Positions 46,239-55,845 are shown, counted from the stretch's first letter. The stretch is 64,000 nucleotides of DNA from Nitrosomonas sp. Is35 (GCF_033063295.1 NZ_JAWJZH010000001.1:1116001-1180000), one strand, 5' to 3'. Notes: generated from the sequence alone by a model not told the origin. Numbers and translations: made by a program.

Positions 46239-47603
46239 ATGCCGATGCTATCGATCAACCCGGCCACAGGCCAAACCCTGCAATCTTTTCCAATTTGGCA
46301 AGCCAGCGAAATCGATACGGCGCTGAGCCAAGTGGAATCCGCGCAAGCCGGATGGGCGGCGCTCGGTTTTGAACAGCGCGCCGGGTTTATGCGTAATCTC
46401 GCGCAAATTTTCCGCCAGCGTAGCGAGGAGTACGCCCATCTGATCACCGAAGAAATGGGAAAACTGCTCAAAGAAGCCAAGGCGGAAGTGGAGAAGTGCG
46501 CGACCGGTTGCGATTACTATGCAGACCACGCGCAAGCGTATTTGAGCGACGAAGTGATTGCTTCCGATGCGAGCCGCAGCCTGGTGGTTTATCAGCCTTT
46601 GGGTACGGTGTTGTGCATCATGCCGTGGAATTTTCCATTCTGGCAATTGATCCGCGCGGCGGCACCGGCGATGATGGCGGGCAATACGGTGGTGCTGAAG
46701 CATGCGTCGAATGTGCCGCGTTGCGCGCTGGCGCTGGAAGAGGCGTTCCGGCAGGCCGGATTTCCCGGGCATACCTTCCGCACGTTGATGATCAGTGCCG
46801 CGCAAGCGGAGACGGTGATCGCCGATCCGCGTATCGCTGCCGTAACGCTGACGGGCAGCAGCGCGGCGGGACGAAAAGTCGCTGCGATTGCCGGGCAGCA
46901 TCTGAAAAAATGCGTGCTCGAACTGGGCGGGTCGGATCCATTCATCGTGCTCGACGATGCCGACATCGAAGCGACAGCAAAACAAGCGCTGGCGGCGCGG
47001 TTACAGAACATGGGACAAAGCTGCATTGCCGCAAAGCGCTTTATTCTCGCCGACACCATTGCCGATGCCTTTGTCGCGCAATTGAAAGGGCTGATGAATC
47101 AATTGCAAAGCGGTGATCCGAAGGATGATGCTACCGGCATTGCGCCGATGGCGCGCGAAGATTTGCGCGCCGAGCTGCATGCGCAGGTCGAGCGGAGTCT
47201 GGCAGCAGGGGCGCAGCGGGTGACCGGCGGCACTTTTATCGGTACACAAGGCGCGTACTACGCGCCGACGATTCTGGATCATGTGCAGCCGGGCATGGCG
47301 GCGTTTGACGAAGAATTATTCGGTCCGGTGGCGGCGATCGTGCGGGTGAAAAATGCCGAAGAAGCGGTTCAATTGGCCAACCGCACGCATTTCGGCCTGG
47401 GCGGCAGCGTATGGACGCGCGATACGGTGCGCGGAGAAGCGCTGGCCCGGCAGATTCATGCCGGTTGCACCTTCGTCAACGGCATCGTCAAAAGCGATCC
47501 GCGCTTGCCGTTTGGCGGCGTGAAAGAATCCGGTTACGGCCGGGAACTGTCGTACCACGGCATCCGGGAATTTGTGAATATCAAAACGGTGTGGATTAAA
47601 TAG
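46239..47603 (+). CDS. NAD(P)-dependent aldehyde dehydrogenase (succinate-semialdehyde type)
   Basis: About 454 residues from the ATG at 46239 (AGGAG ten bases upstream); earlier ATGs at 46215 and 46230 are less well placed. The catalytic Glu is in LELGGSDPF and the Cys in NMGQSCIAAKRF; cofactor binding is seen at TVVLKHASNVP and LTGSSAAGRKVA. The short form with PMAREDLRAELH resembles the YneI/Sad succinate-semialdehyde dehydrogenases. The exact aldehyde is not certain. Confidence 0.88.
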   Translation: MPMLSINPATGQTLQSFPIWQASEIDTALSQVESAQAGWAALGFEQRAGFMRNLAQIFRQRSEEYAHLITEEMGKLLKEAKAEVEKCATGCDYYADHAQAYLSDEVIASDASRSLVVYQPLGTVLCIMPWNFPFWQLIRAAAPAMMAGNTVVLKHASNVPRCALALEEAFRQAGFPGHTFRTLMISAAQAETVIADPRIAAVTLTGSSAAGRKVAAIAGQHLKKCVLELGGSDPFIVLDDADIEATAKQALAARLQNMGQSCIAAKRFILADTIADAFVAQLKGLMNQLQSGDPKDDATGIAPMAREDLRAELHAQVERSLAAGAQRVTGGTFIGTQGAYYAPTILDHVQPGMAAFDEELFGPVAAIVRVKNAEEAVQLANRTHFGLGGSVWTRDTVRGEALARQIHAGCTFVNGIVKSDPRLPFGGVKESGYGRELSYHGIREFVNIKTVWIK

Positions 47604-47635
47604 CAGGGAGCAGTTATGCGCCGCGCGGTGCAGGA

Positions 47636-48751
47636 TCACAAACCGGCATGTAGCCCCGGGATGCCGATGCGCTGGATGCGGATGGCATTGTTGCCTTCTT
47701 CATACGCGAGCAAGCGGCCTTCCTGATGCCACAGGCGGAACGCCAGCGAGTAGGCGAGTACCCGGATCGGGTAGTCGCGCGGCAGGGTTTGCAGATACGG
47801 TTGTATCGTGGTGAAATCGGTCGCGCCGTATTGCTGCATGATAAAACGTAAACCGCCGTTCGCCGGGCCGATGTTGTAAGCCAGCAATCCGAGAAAAAGA
47901 TCGTCTTTCATTTCCGCTAGGTAGTGTTTAAACGTGGCGGCGGCGACAAAAGCGTTGTGGCGGGGATTGTCCAGCACAATTTTTTCCACATTGAGCCGCT
48001 TGCGTGCTTGCGCGATGACGACTTCTGGAACGCGGGTGATCTGAAACAATCCGCGTCCGCCGTCGTGGCTGTCGCGCGGAATAAAAGACGATTCGGTTGC
48101 GGCGATGCCGTGCAGCAGATGCGCGTCGATATCGAAAGACCGGGCTGCGTCTTCGATGGCTTGCCGGTATTCTTGCGCGCGGTTAACCATTTTTTGCAAT
48201 TGCGCTGAGTCGTGGCGGCGGTAAGCCGCGTAAACCTGATGCGAAATCGTCACTCGTCCCGCTTCTTCCTTGCCGCCAACCAAGGTGCGGAAATTACCGT
48301 AAGCCAGCGAAAACTGGTCGTGCGTAACGAGCCAGCCGGTCAGCAGGGCGAGCGACAAGGACAATACCGGCATGAAAAATTCCGAATAGCGCCGCAGCCA
48401 TTGCCGCAGCTTCCACCAGCCGAGCAGAAAAACACTAGCGGACAATATCAACACCAGCACACCGGCGGTGAAAGGCAGCAAATGACCGAAAAAACTGGTG
48501 CCCGAGAACTGGCCCGCGGAGTAACCGAGCAGCAGGATGATGGCGCAAACCGCGGCGATGCATAAGCCGAGCATTTCGATACCGGTCAGTAATACTGTCC
48601 GCTGGAATCTGCCGGGCCGGTTTCTTCTGGGTTGCTTTCTGGGCGTTTTGCCAGGGTCATTGCTATTACGCGCAGCTGCGGTACGTCTGCGCTTCGGTCT
48701 GGGTTTTGCGTTAGCGGGTCCGGGGTTGCTGGCGCGGGTTGTTTTATCCAT
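47636..48751 (-). CDS. Membrane-anchored lytic transglycosylase
   Basis: About 371 residues from the ATG at MDKTT (48749-48751). The N-terminus is strongly basic. Three hydrophobic helices follow (about 58-80, 90-110, 120-140). The periplasmic SLT domain has GIAATESSFIPRDSHDGGRGLFQIT (about 225-249), with the catalytic Glu in ATES, and LGLLAYNIGPANG. It cuts peptidoglycan. The multi-helix anchor is longer than in Slt70 or MltE, so this is a less usual type. Confidence 0.83.
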   Translation of the reverse strand: MDKTTRASNPGPANAKPRPKRRRTAAARNSNDPGKTPRKQPRRNRPGRFQRTVLLTGIEMLGLCIAAVCAIILLLGYSAGQFSGTSFFGHLLPFTAGVLVLILSASVFLLGWWKLRQWLRRYSEFFMPVLSLSLALLTGWLVTHDQFSLAYGNFRTLVGGKEEAGRVTISHQVYAAYRRHDSAQLQKMVNRAQEYRQAIEDAARSFDIDAHLLHGIAATESSFIPRDSHDGGRGLFQITRVPEVVIAQARKRLNVEKIVLDNPRHNAFVAAATFKHYLAEMKDDLFLGLLAYNIGPANGGLRFIMQQYGATDFTTIQPYLQTLPRDYPIRVLAYSLAFRLWHQEGRLLAYEEGNNAIRIQRIGIPGLHAGL

Positions 48752-48863
48752 TGGAATGGGGGCTGAACGAAATGCACCGCATAGGGGCAATGGCTGGGAT
48801 GAATTGGGTTACTGCTGGCATCGCCCCGTCATGGGAGCGGGACGATGCAGCTTGCGCGAATGA

Positions 48864-49877
48864 CTACCGTAACCGGTGGCTCACCCATAGGGATGCGGCA
48901 AACAGCAGCACCGCTCCGCCTTGGTGCGATGCGCCTAAGGGAATCGGTACCGCATGGAGCAGTGTTGCGATGCCTAAGCTGATTTGTACCGCCAGCATCA
49001 GCAGGAAAAGGTTGCATGCCAGGCGTGTGGTGCCTTGCAGTTCCACGGTGCGTGATTTGAGCCAGAAAATCGGCACTGAGAAGGCCAGTATCCAGGCGAT
49101 CAAGCGATGATCGAATTGCACCGTGGTGATGTTATCGAAAAAATTGCGGTACCACGGTTCAAGGATAAAAAGGTCGGGTGGAATCACATGTCCGTTCATC
49201 AGCGGGAAGGTGTTGTAGGCCAAGCCTGCGCGAATGCCGGCCACGAAACCGCCGGACAGCACCATGATAAAAATCAATGAAGAGAGACTGAAGGAAAATC
49301 GCCGCAGACCCTGCAATTTGTAATTGGCTGGGGAATATTCGCGGTGCGGCGACAGCAATCCCAAAGCGACCCAGAACATCGCGGCAAAAATGACAAAAGC
49401 CAGTCCTAAATGCGCGGTCAGGCGGTACTGGCTGACATGCGGATCGTTGACCAAACCGCTCATGACCATATACCAACCCATGAATCCTTGCAGACCACCC
49501 AATACGAATATCCCCGCGAGTTTGATGCCCAGCGGCCGGTCGATTTGCTTTTTCAGCAGAAAGTAAACAAACGGTACAAAAAATACCAGGCCGATCAACC
49601 GGCCGAGTACGCGGTGGAAGTATTCCCACCAGAAAATACTTTTGAATTCATCGACGCTCATGCCTTTGTTGACTTGCTGATACTGCGGTGTGGCGCGGTA
49701 TTTTTCCAGCAACACATCCCAATCCTGCTGCGTGATGGGCGGCATGGTGCCGACGATCGGTTGCCATTCGACAATGGAAAGCCCGGAATCGGTCAAGCGC
49801 GTAACACCGCCGACTACTATCATGGCGAATACTAGGGCACAACAAATGAATAACCAGATTGCAATAGGTTTCTGCAT
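48864..49877 (-). CDS. ctaA: Heme A synthase
   Basis: A 337-residue, eight-helix protein of the COX15/CtaA family. [23 protein letters not shown] (about 22-44) is diagnostic, and heme-ligand histidines occur in [29 protein letters not shown] and [11 protein letters not shown]. It converts heme O to heme A for cytochrome aa3-type oxidases. Confidence 0.95.
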   Translation of the reverse strand: MQKPIAIWLFICCALVFAMIVVGGVTRLTDSGLSIVEWQPIVGTMPPITQQDWDVLLEKYRATPQYQQVNKGMSVDEFKSIFWWEYFHRVLGRLIGLVFFVPFVYFLLKKQIDRPLGIKLAGIFVLGGLQGFMGWYMVMSGLVNDPHVSQYRLTAHLGLAFVIFAAMFWVALGLLSPHREYSPANYKLQGLRRFSFSLSSLIFIMVLSGGFVAGIRAGLAYNTFPLMNGHVIPPDLFILEPWYRNFFDNITTVQFDHRLIAWILAFSVPIFWLKSRTVELQGTTRLACNLFLLMLAVQISLGIATLLHAVPIPLGASHQGGAVLLFAASLWVSHRLR

Positions 49878-49933
49878 AATCGTAAAAATTTAAATTATTT
49901 TTGAAATTGAATGGATACTCGGTATTGCTTGCT

Positions 49934-50377
49934 TTATTTTGCGCGCATCAAACGTTGCTTGTCGCGCTCCCATTCCTTCTGTTTCTCGGATTCGCGCTTG
50001 TCGTGTTGTTTCTTGCCTTTGGCCAAGCCGATTTCCAGTTTGATCCTGCCTGCTTTATAGTGCATATCGAGGGGAACCAGTGTGTATCCGGCGCGTTCGA
50101 CTTTGCCGATGAGCCGTTTGATTTCTTCCGCGTGCAATAACAATTTGCGGGTTCTGACCGGATCGGGATTGATATGCGTTGAAGCTGTCTTGAGCGGACT
50201 GATATGACTGCCAATTAAGTACAGTGCGCCGTTGCTGATAATAACATAAGCTTCTTTCAACTGAACCCGGCCATCGCGAATGGCTTTGACTTCCCATCCC
50301 TCCAGCACCATGCCCGTTTCGTACTTTTCTTCGATAAAATAATCGTGAAAGGCTTTTTTATTTTGTACTATACTCAT
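49934..50377 (-). CDS. smpB: SsrA-binding protein
   Basis: A 147-residue protein beginning [22 protein letters not shown], with [19 protein letters not shown] (about 27-45) and the basic tail [20 protein letters not shown]. It brings tmRNA (35.3 kb) to stalled ribosomes. It faces ratA divergently, the classic smpB/ratA arrangement. Confidence 0.97.
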   Translation of the reverse strand: MSIVQNKKAFHDYFIEEKYETGMVLEGWEVKAIRDGRVQLKEAYVIISNGALYLIGSHISPLKTASTHINPDPVRTRKLLLHAEEIKRLIGKVERAGYTLVPLDMHYKAGRIKLEIGLAKGKKQHDKRESEKQKEWERDKQRLMRAK

Positions 50378-50465
50378 GCAGGTATGAAATGGGTGGAAAT
50401 CACTAGATTTCGTGTATTTTATCAGTTTTTTAGTATTACCTCATGATGCGGGGTGATTTACTTTT

Positions 50466-50903
50466 ATGGCAGAAATAGAAAAATCAGTTTTGGTTGAATA
50501 CTCGGCAAGTCAAATGTTCGCATTGGTCGATGATGTGGCGAAATATCCTGAATTTCTCCCGTGGTGCGGCGGTACCTCCGTCGATCCGCAAGACGAGATC
50601 ACGACGCATGCCACCGTCAAGATCGACTATCACCATATTCAGCACAGTTTTACCACCAAGAACAAACGCTTTCCGCCGGATTTGATCGAAATGAGTTTGC
50701 TCGATGGGCCGTTTGAACACTTGGATGGTTACTGGCAATTTATCCCGCTGTCGGATAGCGCGTGCAAAATCAAATTCCGCTTGCATTACACCTTCTCGCA
50801 CAGGATTCTTGAAAAACTGGTCGGGCCGGTATTTCATATGATTGCCAACAGTTTTGTGGAACATTTCATCGAGCGGGCGGAAGTGATTTACGGCAAGCGG
50901 TGA
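50466..50903 (+). CDS. ratA: RatA/coenzyme Q-binding START-like protein
   Basis: A 145-residue Polyketide_cyc/START-like protein: VLVEYSASQMFALVDDVAKYPEFLPWCGG (about 7-35) and the end ANSFVEHFIERAEVIYGK. E. coli RatA was described as an inhibitor of 70S association, while relatives are COQ10-type quinone chaperones; which role applies is unsettled. It is coupled to rnfH. Confidence 0.92.
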   Translation: MAEIEKSVLVEYSASQMFALVDDVAKYPEFLPWCGGTSVDPQDEITTHATVKIDYHHIQHSFTTKNKRFPPDLIEMSLLDGPFEHLDGYWQFIPLSDSACKIKFRLHYTFSHRILEKLVGPVFHMIANSFVEHFIERAEVIYGKR

Positions 50904-51187
50904 CGCCGCCGATGCAAATTGAAGTCGTCTACGCACTCCCGCATGTTCAAGTGCTGAAGAAACTCGATGTGCCGGCGGATTGCACGGTTGAGCAAGCGAT
51001 ACGGTGTTCCGGGATTTTGGATCAATTTCCGGAAATCGATCTGGCAAAAAGCAAATTGGGTATTTTCGGTAAATTAACCCAATTGCAAGCCATGCTGGAG
51101 CTGCATGACAGAATTGAAATTTACCGGCCTTTGATCATCGATCCGAAAGAAGCGAGAAGATTACGCGCCAAGAAAAATAACCGCTGA
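50900..51187 (+). CDS. rnfH: RnfH family ubiquitin-like protein
   Basis: A 91-95 residue beta-grasp protein: IEVVYALPHVQVLKKLDVPADCTVEQAI, then VGIFGK-like LGIFGKLTQLQAMLELHDRIEIYRPLIIDPKEARR. The function is unknown. The start is either GTG 50900 (overlapping the ratA stop as GTGA) or ATG 50912. It follows ratA as in most proteobacteria. Confidence 0.92.
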   Translation: MTPPMQIEVVYALPHVQVLKKLDVPADCTVEQAIRCSGILDQFPEIDLAKSKLGIFGKLTQLQAMLELHDRIEIYRPLIIDPKEARRLRAKKNNR

Positions 51188-51218
51188 CTTTCCCTAGCTC
51201 AATTTCAAGGGAGTAAAA

Positions 51219-52484
51219 ATGATCCGCGCTGTATTGATACTGCTTGCAACGTGCCTGCTGCTTTCCCTTTCCGCTTGCGCCACTAAAAAACCGGAAAAGA
51301 AAACGCCGGATGCGGAAGACCGCACAAAAATCCTCACACCCTTTGAGCAACTGTCGCTCAAGTCCGACGCAAAAACGGTATTTGAAGATCAAGGCAAATT
51401 CATACTGCTTGAAGGGAAAAAATGCATGCAACGTGATAACGGGGCGGAACCGGTAACCCTGCTGCAGTGGATTGAAATGCCGGATTACGTCGATAGCGGC
51501 ACGGTCGTGTTAAATGGCTGGGATTTGCGCTATCTGAACCAAGATCGCGAAATCAACTCGATGCGGGCCGATATCACGCACAGCAAGCTGGTTAAAAACA
51601 CCGGTTCCACGGTTCTGGTATTCGAGGCAAAAGGCACACTGGAAGATCAGAGTCGCAAAGACGCTTTTGAATTTTGCGTGTTTTATACCGCATTTGGTTA
51701 CCATTCCACGGCAATTGATGCCACGATAGAAGAAGATCACAACGGTATCGAATCTTCGGTCGTGCAGCCTGCAAATCAAGGTGCGGTGACCACATTGGAA
51801 AATACCGGCCACAAAGGCATGTTAAGAAAATACGATGCGGTTGCCATTATCCCGCGCGGATTTGATTTCCAATATACCGATACCTTTGAATGCGAATGGC
51901 GTCTGTGGCCCTGCCAATGGGGGGATCGCGTGGATTATCGCCTGTTGCAAGTGGCTTACAATTTGTCGCAAGCCAGTGCAGCGCCCAGTCTCGGCGGTAC
52001 CCCGCACTGGGTGACGCAGACCATTTTCAAGGATAACAACACGCACACGCACCGCATCAAAACCCGCGCCGCCCAGATCCGCGGCCGCAGCGTCAAACTG
52101 CACGGAGATTTCCTGGCGCTGAATCCCCGTACCGGAAAAACGGACACCTGCCGCAAAAGCGTCGATGGCGTGGTGCGCACGCAAACGGTTCGCATCAATG
52201 AACTGCCTTACGACTATGCCATTCCGATGCTGACTGGCTGGGAACTTGCCAACGAATGCGAACATCAACGGGTACAACGGGCAGGCATCTGGATTCACGA
52301 CATCCGCTTCGATCCGCGAGCAGGCTACCTAGAATACAAAGTATCCTCCATCCTGCGCGACCAAGACGGTGCCCCCAGCTTCAACAGTGCACACCGCATC
52401 ACCGTACTGGGACTCAACCGGTCGTCGTCTTTGGAAAAAAAACGGGCGCCTAAGTTTAAATTGAAACTCAGGGAAGATCGGTAG
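51219..52484 (+). CDS. Lipoprotein with a duplicated domain, unknown
   Basis: A 421-residue predicted lipoprotein: the signal ILLATCLLLSLSAC ends in a lipobox (LSAC, Cys near 20). No family is recognised. The protein contains two similar segments: VVLNGWDLRYLNQDREINSM... with I-T-H and TLEDQS (about 95-155), and PMLTGWELANECEHQRVQRA... with ILRDQD (about 335-400). This suggests an internal duplication of a beta-rich domain. About six cysteines lie in the mature part. A GGAG-type site precedes the ATG. Confidence 0.75.
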   Translation: MIRAVLILLATCLLLSLSACATKKPEKKTPDAEDRTKILTPFEQLSLKSDAKTVFEDQGKFILLEGKKCMQRDNGAEPVTLLQWIEMPDYVDSGTVVLNGWDLRYLNQDREINSMRADITHSKLVKNTGSTVLVFEAKGTLEDQSRKDAFEFCVFYTAFGYHSTAIDATIEEDHNGIESSVVQPANQGAVTTLENTGHKGMLRKYDAVAIIPRGFDFQYTDTFECEWRLWPCQWGDRVDYRLLQVAYNLSQASAAPSLGGTPHWVTQTIFKDNNTHTHRIKTRAAQIRGRSVKLHGDFLALNPRTGKTDTCRKSVDGVVRTQTVRINELPYDYAIPMLTGWELANECEHQRVQRAGIWIHDIRFDPRAGYLEYKVSSILRDQDGAPSFNSAHRITVLGLNRSSSLEKKRAPKFKLKLREDR

Positions 52485-52681
52485 ATTGCCCTTACTCGCT
52501 ATTTCTGTTGCTTTAATCAGCGTTTGCTTTTATCAGTGAAGTAATGCCGATCTGATGAGTGCATGGGTGCCGGTTGCTTCTCACGGTTGCGCTACTTGGA
52601 CGGTTACTTGATTGATCAAAAGGTATGTAAAGAGCCAAGGCAAACCGAAAGAAGCGCTGTGCCGACTTGAGCTTTTCTGAT

Positions 52682-52712
52682 ACCCCGCGGTCTTGCCACG
52701 GGGGTGTTTATT
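52682..52712 (+). terminator. Terminator-like hairpin
   Basis: ACCCCG-C-GG pairs with CC-A-CGGGGG with one mismatch, followed by TGTTTATT. It lies about 200 bases beyond the lipoprotein gene, in a 260-base region with no other feature. Confidence 0.35.
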
Positions 52713-52744
52713 GCAAATGGATGCGCCTGGGTTAGTCGTTAAGC

Positions 52745-53239
52745 TTAGCGATGTGACTGACAGCCTTCCCTCTCAACTTGCTGTAGCAATTGTTCTGCTA
52801 TGTGCCCGTAACGTGCATTTTTTATGGCCTGCTTTAGCGCTTTGACAATGGGCTCCGGTTCTGTCAGTGGACAAAAGCGTGTAATGAGCGTAGCCATTTC
52901 TTGCTTTGGCAGCCCCAGTGCTCCTTCAAAAAAACACCGGCTATTCTTGATCAGGATTTCCTCGGTATCAATGGCAAGGCCTTCGGCCATTTCCCCGTCG
53001 GTGCTGCCAGACCACAGGCGCAAGAAAAGCGTGACGTCGTTGAAATTTTCGCACTTCTTGGCCTTGGCTGCGGTGTGATGGTAAATTTTCCACCATTGCT
53101 CAGAATCTTCTTGATACACCTGCTGCGAATTTTTTACCAGGCATTCATAATCTAAAACTTCCGGGCATGTGCTGGATGCCTGGAAGGCAAAGCCTGAATA
53201 AAATAGAAGAATCAAGAGAAAAAAGCGGGAATATTGCAT
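52745..53239 (-). CDS. Secreted cysteine-containing protein, unknown
   Basis: A 164-residue exported protein. The signal peptide is MQYSRFFLLILLFYSGFAFQ (cut near ASST). The mature part is helical, with seven cysteines (for example CPEVLDYECL, KKCENF, SRCFF, TRFCPL, EGCQ), likely disulfide-bonded in the periplasm. No family is recognised. It stands alone between a terminator-like hairpin and the interrupted gene. Confidence 0.7.
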   Translation of the reverse strand: MQYSRFFLLILLFYSGFAFQASSTCPEVLDYECLVKNSQQVYQEDSEQWWKIYHHTAAKAKKCENFNDVTLFLRLWSGSTDGEMAEGLAIDTEEILIKNSRCFFEGALGLPKQEMATLITRFCPLTEPEPIVKALKQAIKNARYGHIAEQLLQQVEREGCQSHR

Positions 53240-53554
53240 GAGGTTAATGCCCTACATGAGCTGTGGGTGATGAACATATCTCAAATCAGCGAAGCGTGCT
53301 TTGGATGTTAACTCAATGTACATATTAAACAGAATTCTCGCGACTTTTCTGAATATTTACTCGCATCCGAAACGATAGATCGTGTTGCCCTGTAATTAGG
53401 TATGCAAAAATGGACTTGATCAAGCTTCGCAAATAATAGTAATCGTCGTGCATCAGGGGCGTATGCGGGAAAATCCTGAGTCGAATCGATGGTTGTGGAT
53501 CCATTCCTGCAACCTGAGGCCGTGATTTTTGAATAGAGAGTAAAATATTTGAAG
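53240..53554. other. AT-rich intergenic region, no supported gene
   Basis: A 103-codon minus-strand frame (53308-53619) overlaps the 3' part of the IS-interrupted gene out of frame and has no recognisable features, so it is not called. Nothing else is seen. Confidence 0.4.
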
Positions 53555-53726
53555 TTATAGTTTGAAGCCTCTTTGTAGAAGCATAAAAAAAGGAATGGTG
53601 ATAACAAGGAAGACTCCAAGAAGACTGAATGTTGTTTCTAAGGAAATAAGTCCTAAATTAAGTGCCAGAAACGGTGTTAAAAAAGCGATAAAGCTTGGTG
53701 CAGCGTGAGAAATAAAATATAAGCGT

Positions 53727-53734
53727 AAACGCAT
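53727..53734. repeat. Left target-site duplication
   Basis: AAACGCAT directly before the left end of the IS, identical to 55064-55071. Eight bases is the usual duplication for IS256-family elements. Confidence 0.92.
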
Positions 53735-55063
53735 GGAGGTGTAAATAATTTTGTGTAAATGGTCATATTGCAGGAAACTGTTTATATATTTTTGGAGCAA
53801 AAATGACCACACCCAAACCCCTGCCAGCCGGCTTAATTGATAGCCTGCTGGCCGATTACAAAAAGCCAGAAGATTTAATCGGTGAGCATGGTCTTCTCAA
53901 GCAACTCACCAAAGCGTTGGTTGAACGTGCCTTGCAAGCAGAAATGGCCGATCATCTTGGTCACGATAAGCACGAAACGGTAGTCAATGCCACTGGCAAT
54001 ACCAGAAATGGTAAAAGCCGTAAGACCCTGAAAGGTGAATTCGGTGAGTTACCCATCGAGATCCCCCGTGACCGTGAGGGCAGCTTCGAGCCTCTGATCA
54101 TTTCCAAGCATCAGACCCGCTGGGCGGGCTTTGATGACAAGATCCTCTCGCTGTATGCCCGTGGCATGACAGTGCGTGAAATCCAACAGCACCTCACTGA
54201 AATGTATGGCACAGAAGTATCGCCTACGCTCATTTCTACGGTCACTGATGGCGTAATGGATGAAGTGAAGCAGTGGCAATCCCGGCCTCTCGATGCGGTG
54301 TATCCTGTGATCTATCTCGATTGTATCCATGCCAAAGTTCGTGACGCTGGTAGCGTTCGTACCAAAGCGATTTACCTGGCGATCGGCATTAACATGGAGG
54401 GCCATAAAGAAATACTGGGCTTATGGATTGCTCAGACCGAGGGTGCCAAGTTCTGGCTCAGCGTTGTCACTGAACTCAAAAATCGTGGCGTGCAAGATAT
54501 CTTTATCGCCTGTGTCGATGGCTTAAAGGGCTTTCCCGAAGCGATTGAAACCATCTATCCACATGCCATTGTACAACTCTGTATCGTGCACATGGTTCGT
54601 AATAGTCTCAACTACGTCGGCTGGAATAAACGCAAGGAAGTAGCTGCTGATTTACGTTTGGTCTACAGCGCCGCCACGATTGATGAGGCTGAACACGCGT
54701 TAGCCGACTTTGAAGATAAATGGAACTATGCTTATCCACCGATCGCCCGATCTTGGCGCAATAACTGGCAACGCATCATTCCATTCTTCGACTACCCGCC
54801 TGAGATACGGCGCATTATTTACACCACCAATGCGATTGAGTCAGTCAATATGAGCCTACGCAAAGTCAGCAAAAACCGTGGATCGTTTCCCAACGATGAA
54901 GCTGTGATCAAATTGTTCTATTTGGCTCTCAGCAATATCGCCAAAAAATGGTCTATGCCACTAAGAGATTGGAAACCGGCACTAAACAGGTTTACTATTC
55001 AATTTAACGAAAGAATGCCTCGGCATTATTAACCACCGTTTACACAAAATCTAGGACACCCCC
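53735..55063 (+). mobile_element. IS256-family insertion sequence, complete
   Basis: A 1329-base element with imperfect terminal inverted repeats: the left end GGAGGTGTAAATAATTTTGTG and the complement of the right end GGGGGTGTCCTAGATTTTGTG share the cores GGTGT and TTTTGTGTAAA. One intact transposase gene fills it. Perfect 8-base target duplications on both sides and an intact gene indicate recent transposition. Confidence 0.95.
53803..55032 (+). CDS. IS256-family transposase
   Basis: A 409-residue mutator-type DDE transposase, full length. AEMADHLGHDKHE (about 46-58) opens the conserved core. The first Asp is in VIYLDCIHAKVRD (about 168-180), the second in IACVDGLKGFPEAI (about 236-249), and the Glu in TTNAIESVNMSLRK (about 344-357). 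The start has GGAGC eight bases upstream. No frameshift or missing catalytic residue is seen, so it should be active. Confidence 0.96.
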   Translation: MTTPKPLPAGLIDSLLADYKKPEDLIGEHGLLKQLTKALVERALQAEMADHLGHDKHETVVNATGNTRNGKSRKTLKGEFGELPIEIPRDREGSFEPLIISKHQTRWAGFDDKILSLYARGMTVREIQQHLTEMYGTEVSPTLISTVTDGVMDEVKQWQSRPLDAVYPVIYLDCIHAKVRDAGSVRTKAIYLAIGINMEGHKEILGLWIAQTEGAKFWLSVVTELKNRGVQDIFIACVDGLKGFPEAIETIYPHAIVQLCIVHMVRNSLNYVGWNKRKEVAADLRLVYSAATIDEAEHALADFEDKWNYAYPPIARSWRNNWQRIIPFFDYPPEIRRIIYTTNAIESVNMSLRKVSKNRGSFPNDEAVIKLFYLALSNIAKKWSMPLRDWKPALNRFTIQFNERMPRHY

Positions 55064-55071
55064 AAACGCAT
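55064..55071. repeat. Right target-site duplication
   Basis: AAACGCAT directly after the right end, matching 53727-53734. Confidence 0.92.
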
Positions 55072-55416
55072 ATTTCCCATATCGAAATATCTTATACCTA
55101 TTGTTCCATTGAGTTGATTTTCCCAATCTTTAAGCACCAATAAAGCTTTCTTGACGGAGAAATATTGGTATAGGGTAAATAAATGCATCCATATTAATAA
55201 ACCATAAATACCATATGCAACAGATTGATTATATGATAAAAATTCTAAATTTTCAGGATTTGATTTTGCAAGAAATATTCCAATCCCTGTTATCTCAAGA
55301 CCACTCATCGCAGATTGAAGATTCTGGACATGATTCAGTCTTGTATGAATAATTTCCCAATATTTTTCATTCTGCATTTTTTTCTTTCTCTTTAAAATAC
55401 GACAAACAAAAAAATT

Positions 55417-55583
55417 TTAGCGTTTAATCAATTCAACAATGACTATTCTAGTTTCACTATCTCGCCTAAACACTAATTCCATTTTTTCACCTGCCTTCAA
55501 CGACCGCAAAGTCGCTAACCGATTGTCTAATCAACTGAATCAGAATGTCACCGGGTTGCAGCCCTAAAAATGTAATGCTGGCC
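55417..55583 (-). pseudogene. Decayed PDZ-domain fragment, copy of the M1-M28 peptidase tail
   Basis: The minus strand encodes [20 protein letters not shown], then after a frameshift SLKAGEKMELVFRR and ends IVIVELIKR before TAA (55417-55419). It parallels [20 protein letters not shown] ... [13 protein letters not shown] ... VVLVER at the end of the peptidase at 59062. The nucleotide match is also clear, for example GTCGCTAACCG. It is a relic of a second copy of that gene or of its last 55 codons. Both a frameshift and a small deletion are present. Confidence 0.75.
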
Positions 55584-55623
55584 CCATTATTTCTACTGGG
55601 ATATTACGGTAGGGTGTTGTAAT

Positions 55624-55845
55624 TTAGAATATTCTTTTGGCCTCATAACCGGTAGAATTTTTCCATGCCTTCGGCGCATCCTCACCAATCATCGTCGGTT
55701 TGCCGTCCCGCCAGACGACAGCGTACTGACCCAAGTGGCGTTTTCTTTCAAGTGCCTGCGTTACGGCTTTTTGCAACGAATCCAGGATTAGCTGGTATTC
55801 TCTGGAGGGTTCTGTCTTTATGGTTATTTTCATTGCGTAATTCAC
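55624..55845 (-). CDS. Small partner protein of the zeta-like kinase
   Basis: A 73-residue protein (GTG 55845, or ATG 55833 giving 69 residues). It contains [38 protein letters not shown] similar small protein with the pattern 'RHK-x-LG-x-x-x-x-x-WRDGK' is, as I recall, often encoded directly after zeta-toxin-like kinases in bacteria, so it may be an antitoxin or an accessory protein. It overlaps the kinase gene by 98 bases in another frame. Confidence 0.65.
   Translation of the reverse strand: MNYAMKITIKTEPSREYQLILDSLQKAVTQALERKRHLGQYAVVWRDGKPTMIGEDAPKAWKNSTGYEAKRIF

Larger units (their letters stand above)
53555..55377 (-). pseudogene. Membrane-protein gene split by an IS256-family element
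   Basis: The 5' part (55377-55064) begins MQNEKYWEIIHTRLNHVQ, has one helix (about 65-85), and reaches GNMRL at the insertion point. The 3' part (53734-53555) resumes as MRLRLYFISHAAPSF and continues with two strong helices to GFKL. Removing the element and one 8-base duplication joins the two parts in frame, giving a 161-residue protein. The family is unknown. The 5' half could still make a 108-residue truncated product ending in IS sequence (LGVS). Confidence 0.88.

Noticed and set aside
53308..53619. 103-codon minus-strand frame
   Set aside because: It overlaps the 3' half of the IS-split gene in another frame, and that half is supported by the in-frame junction.
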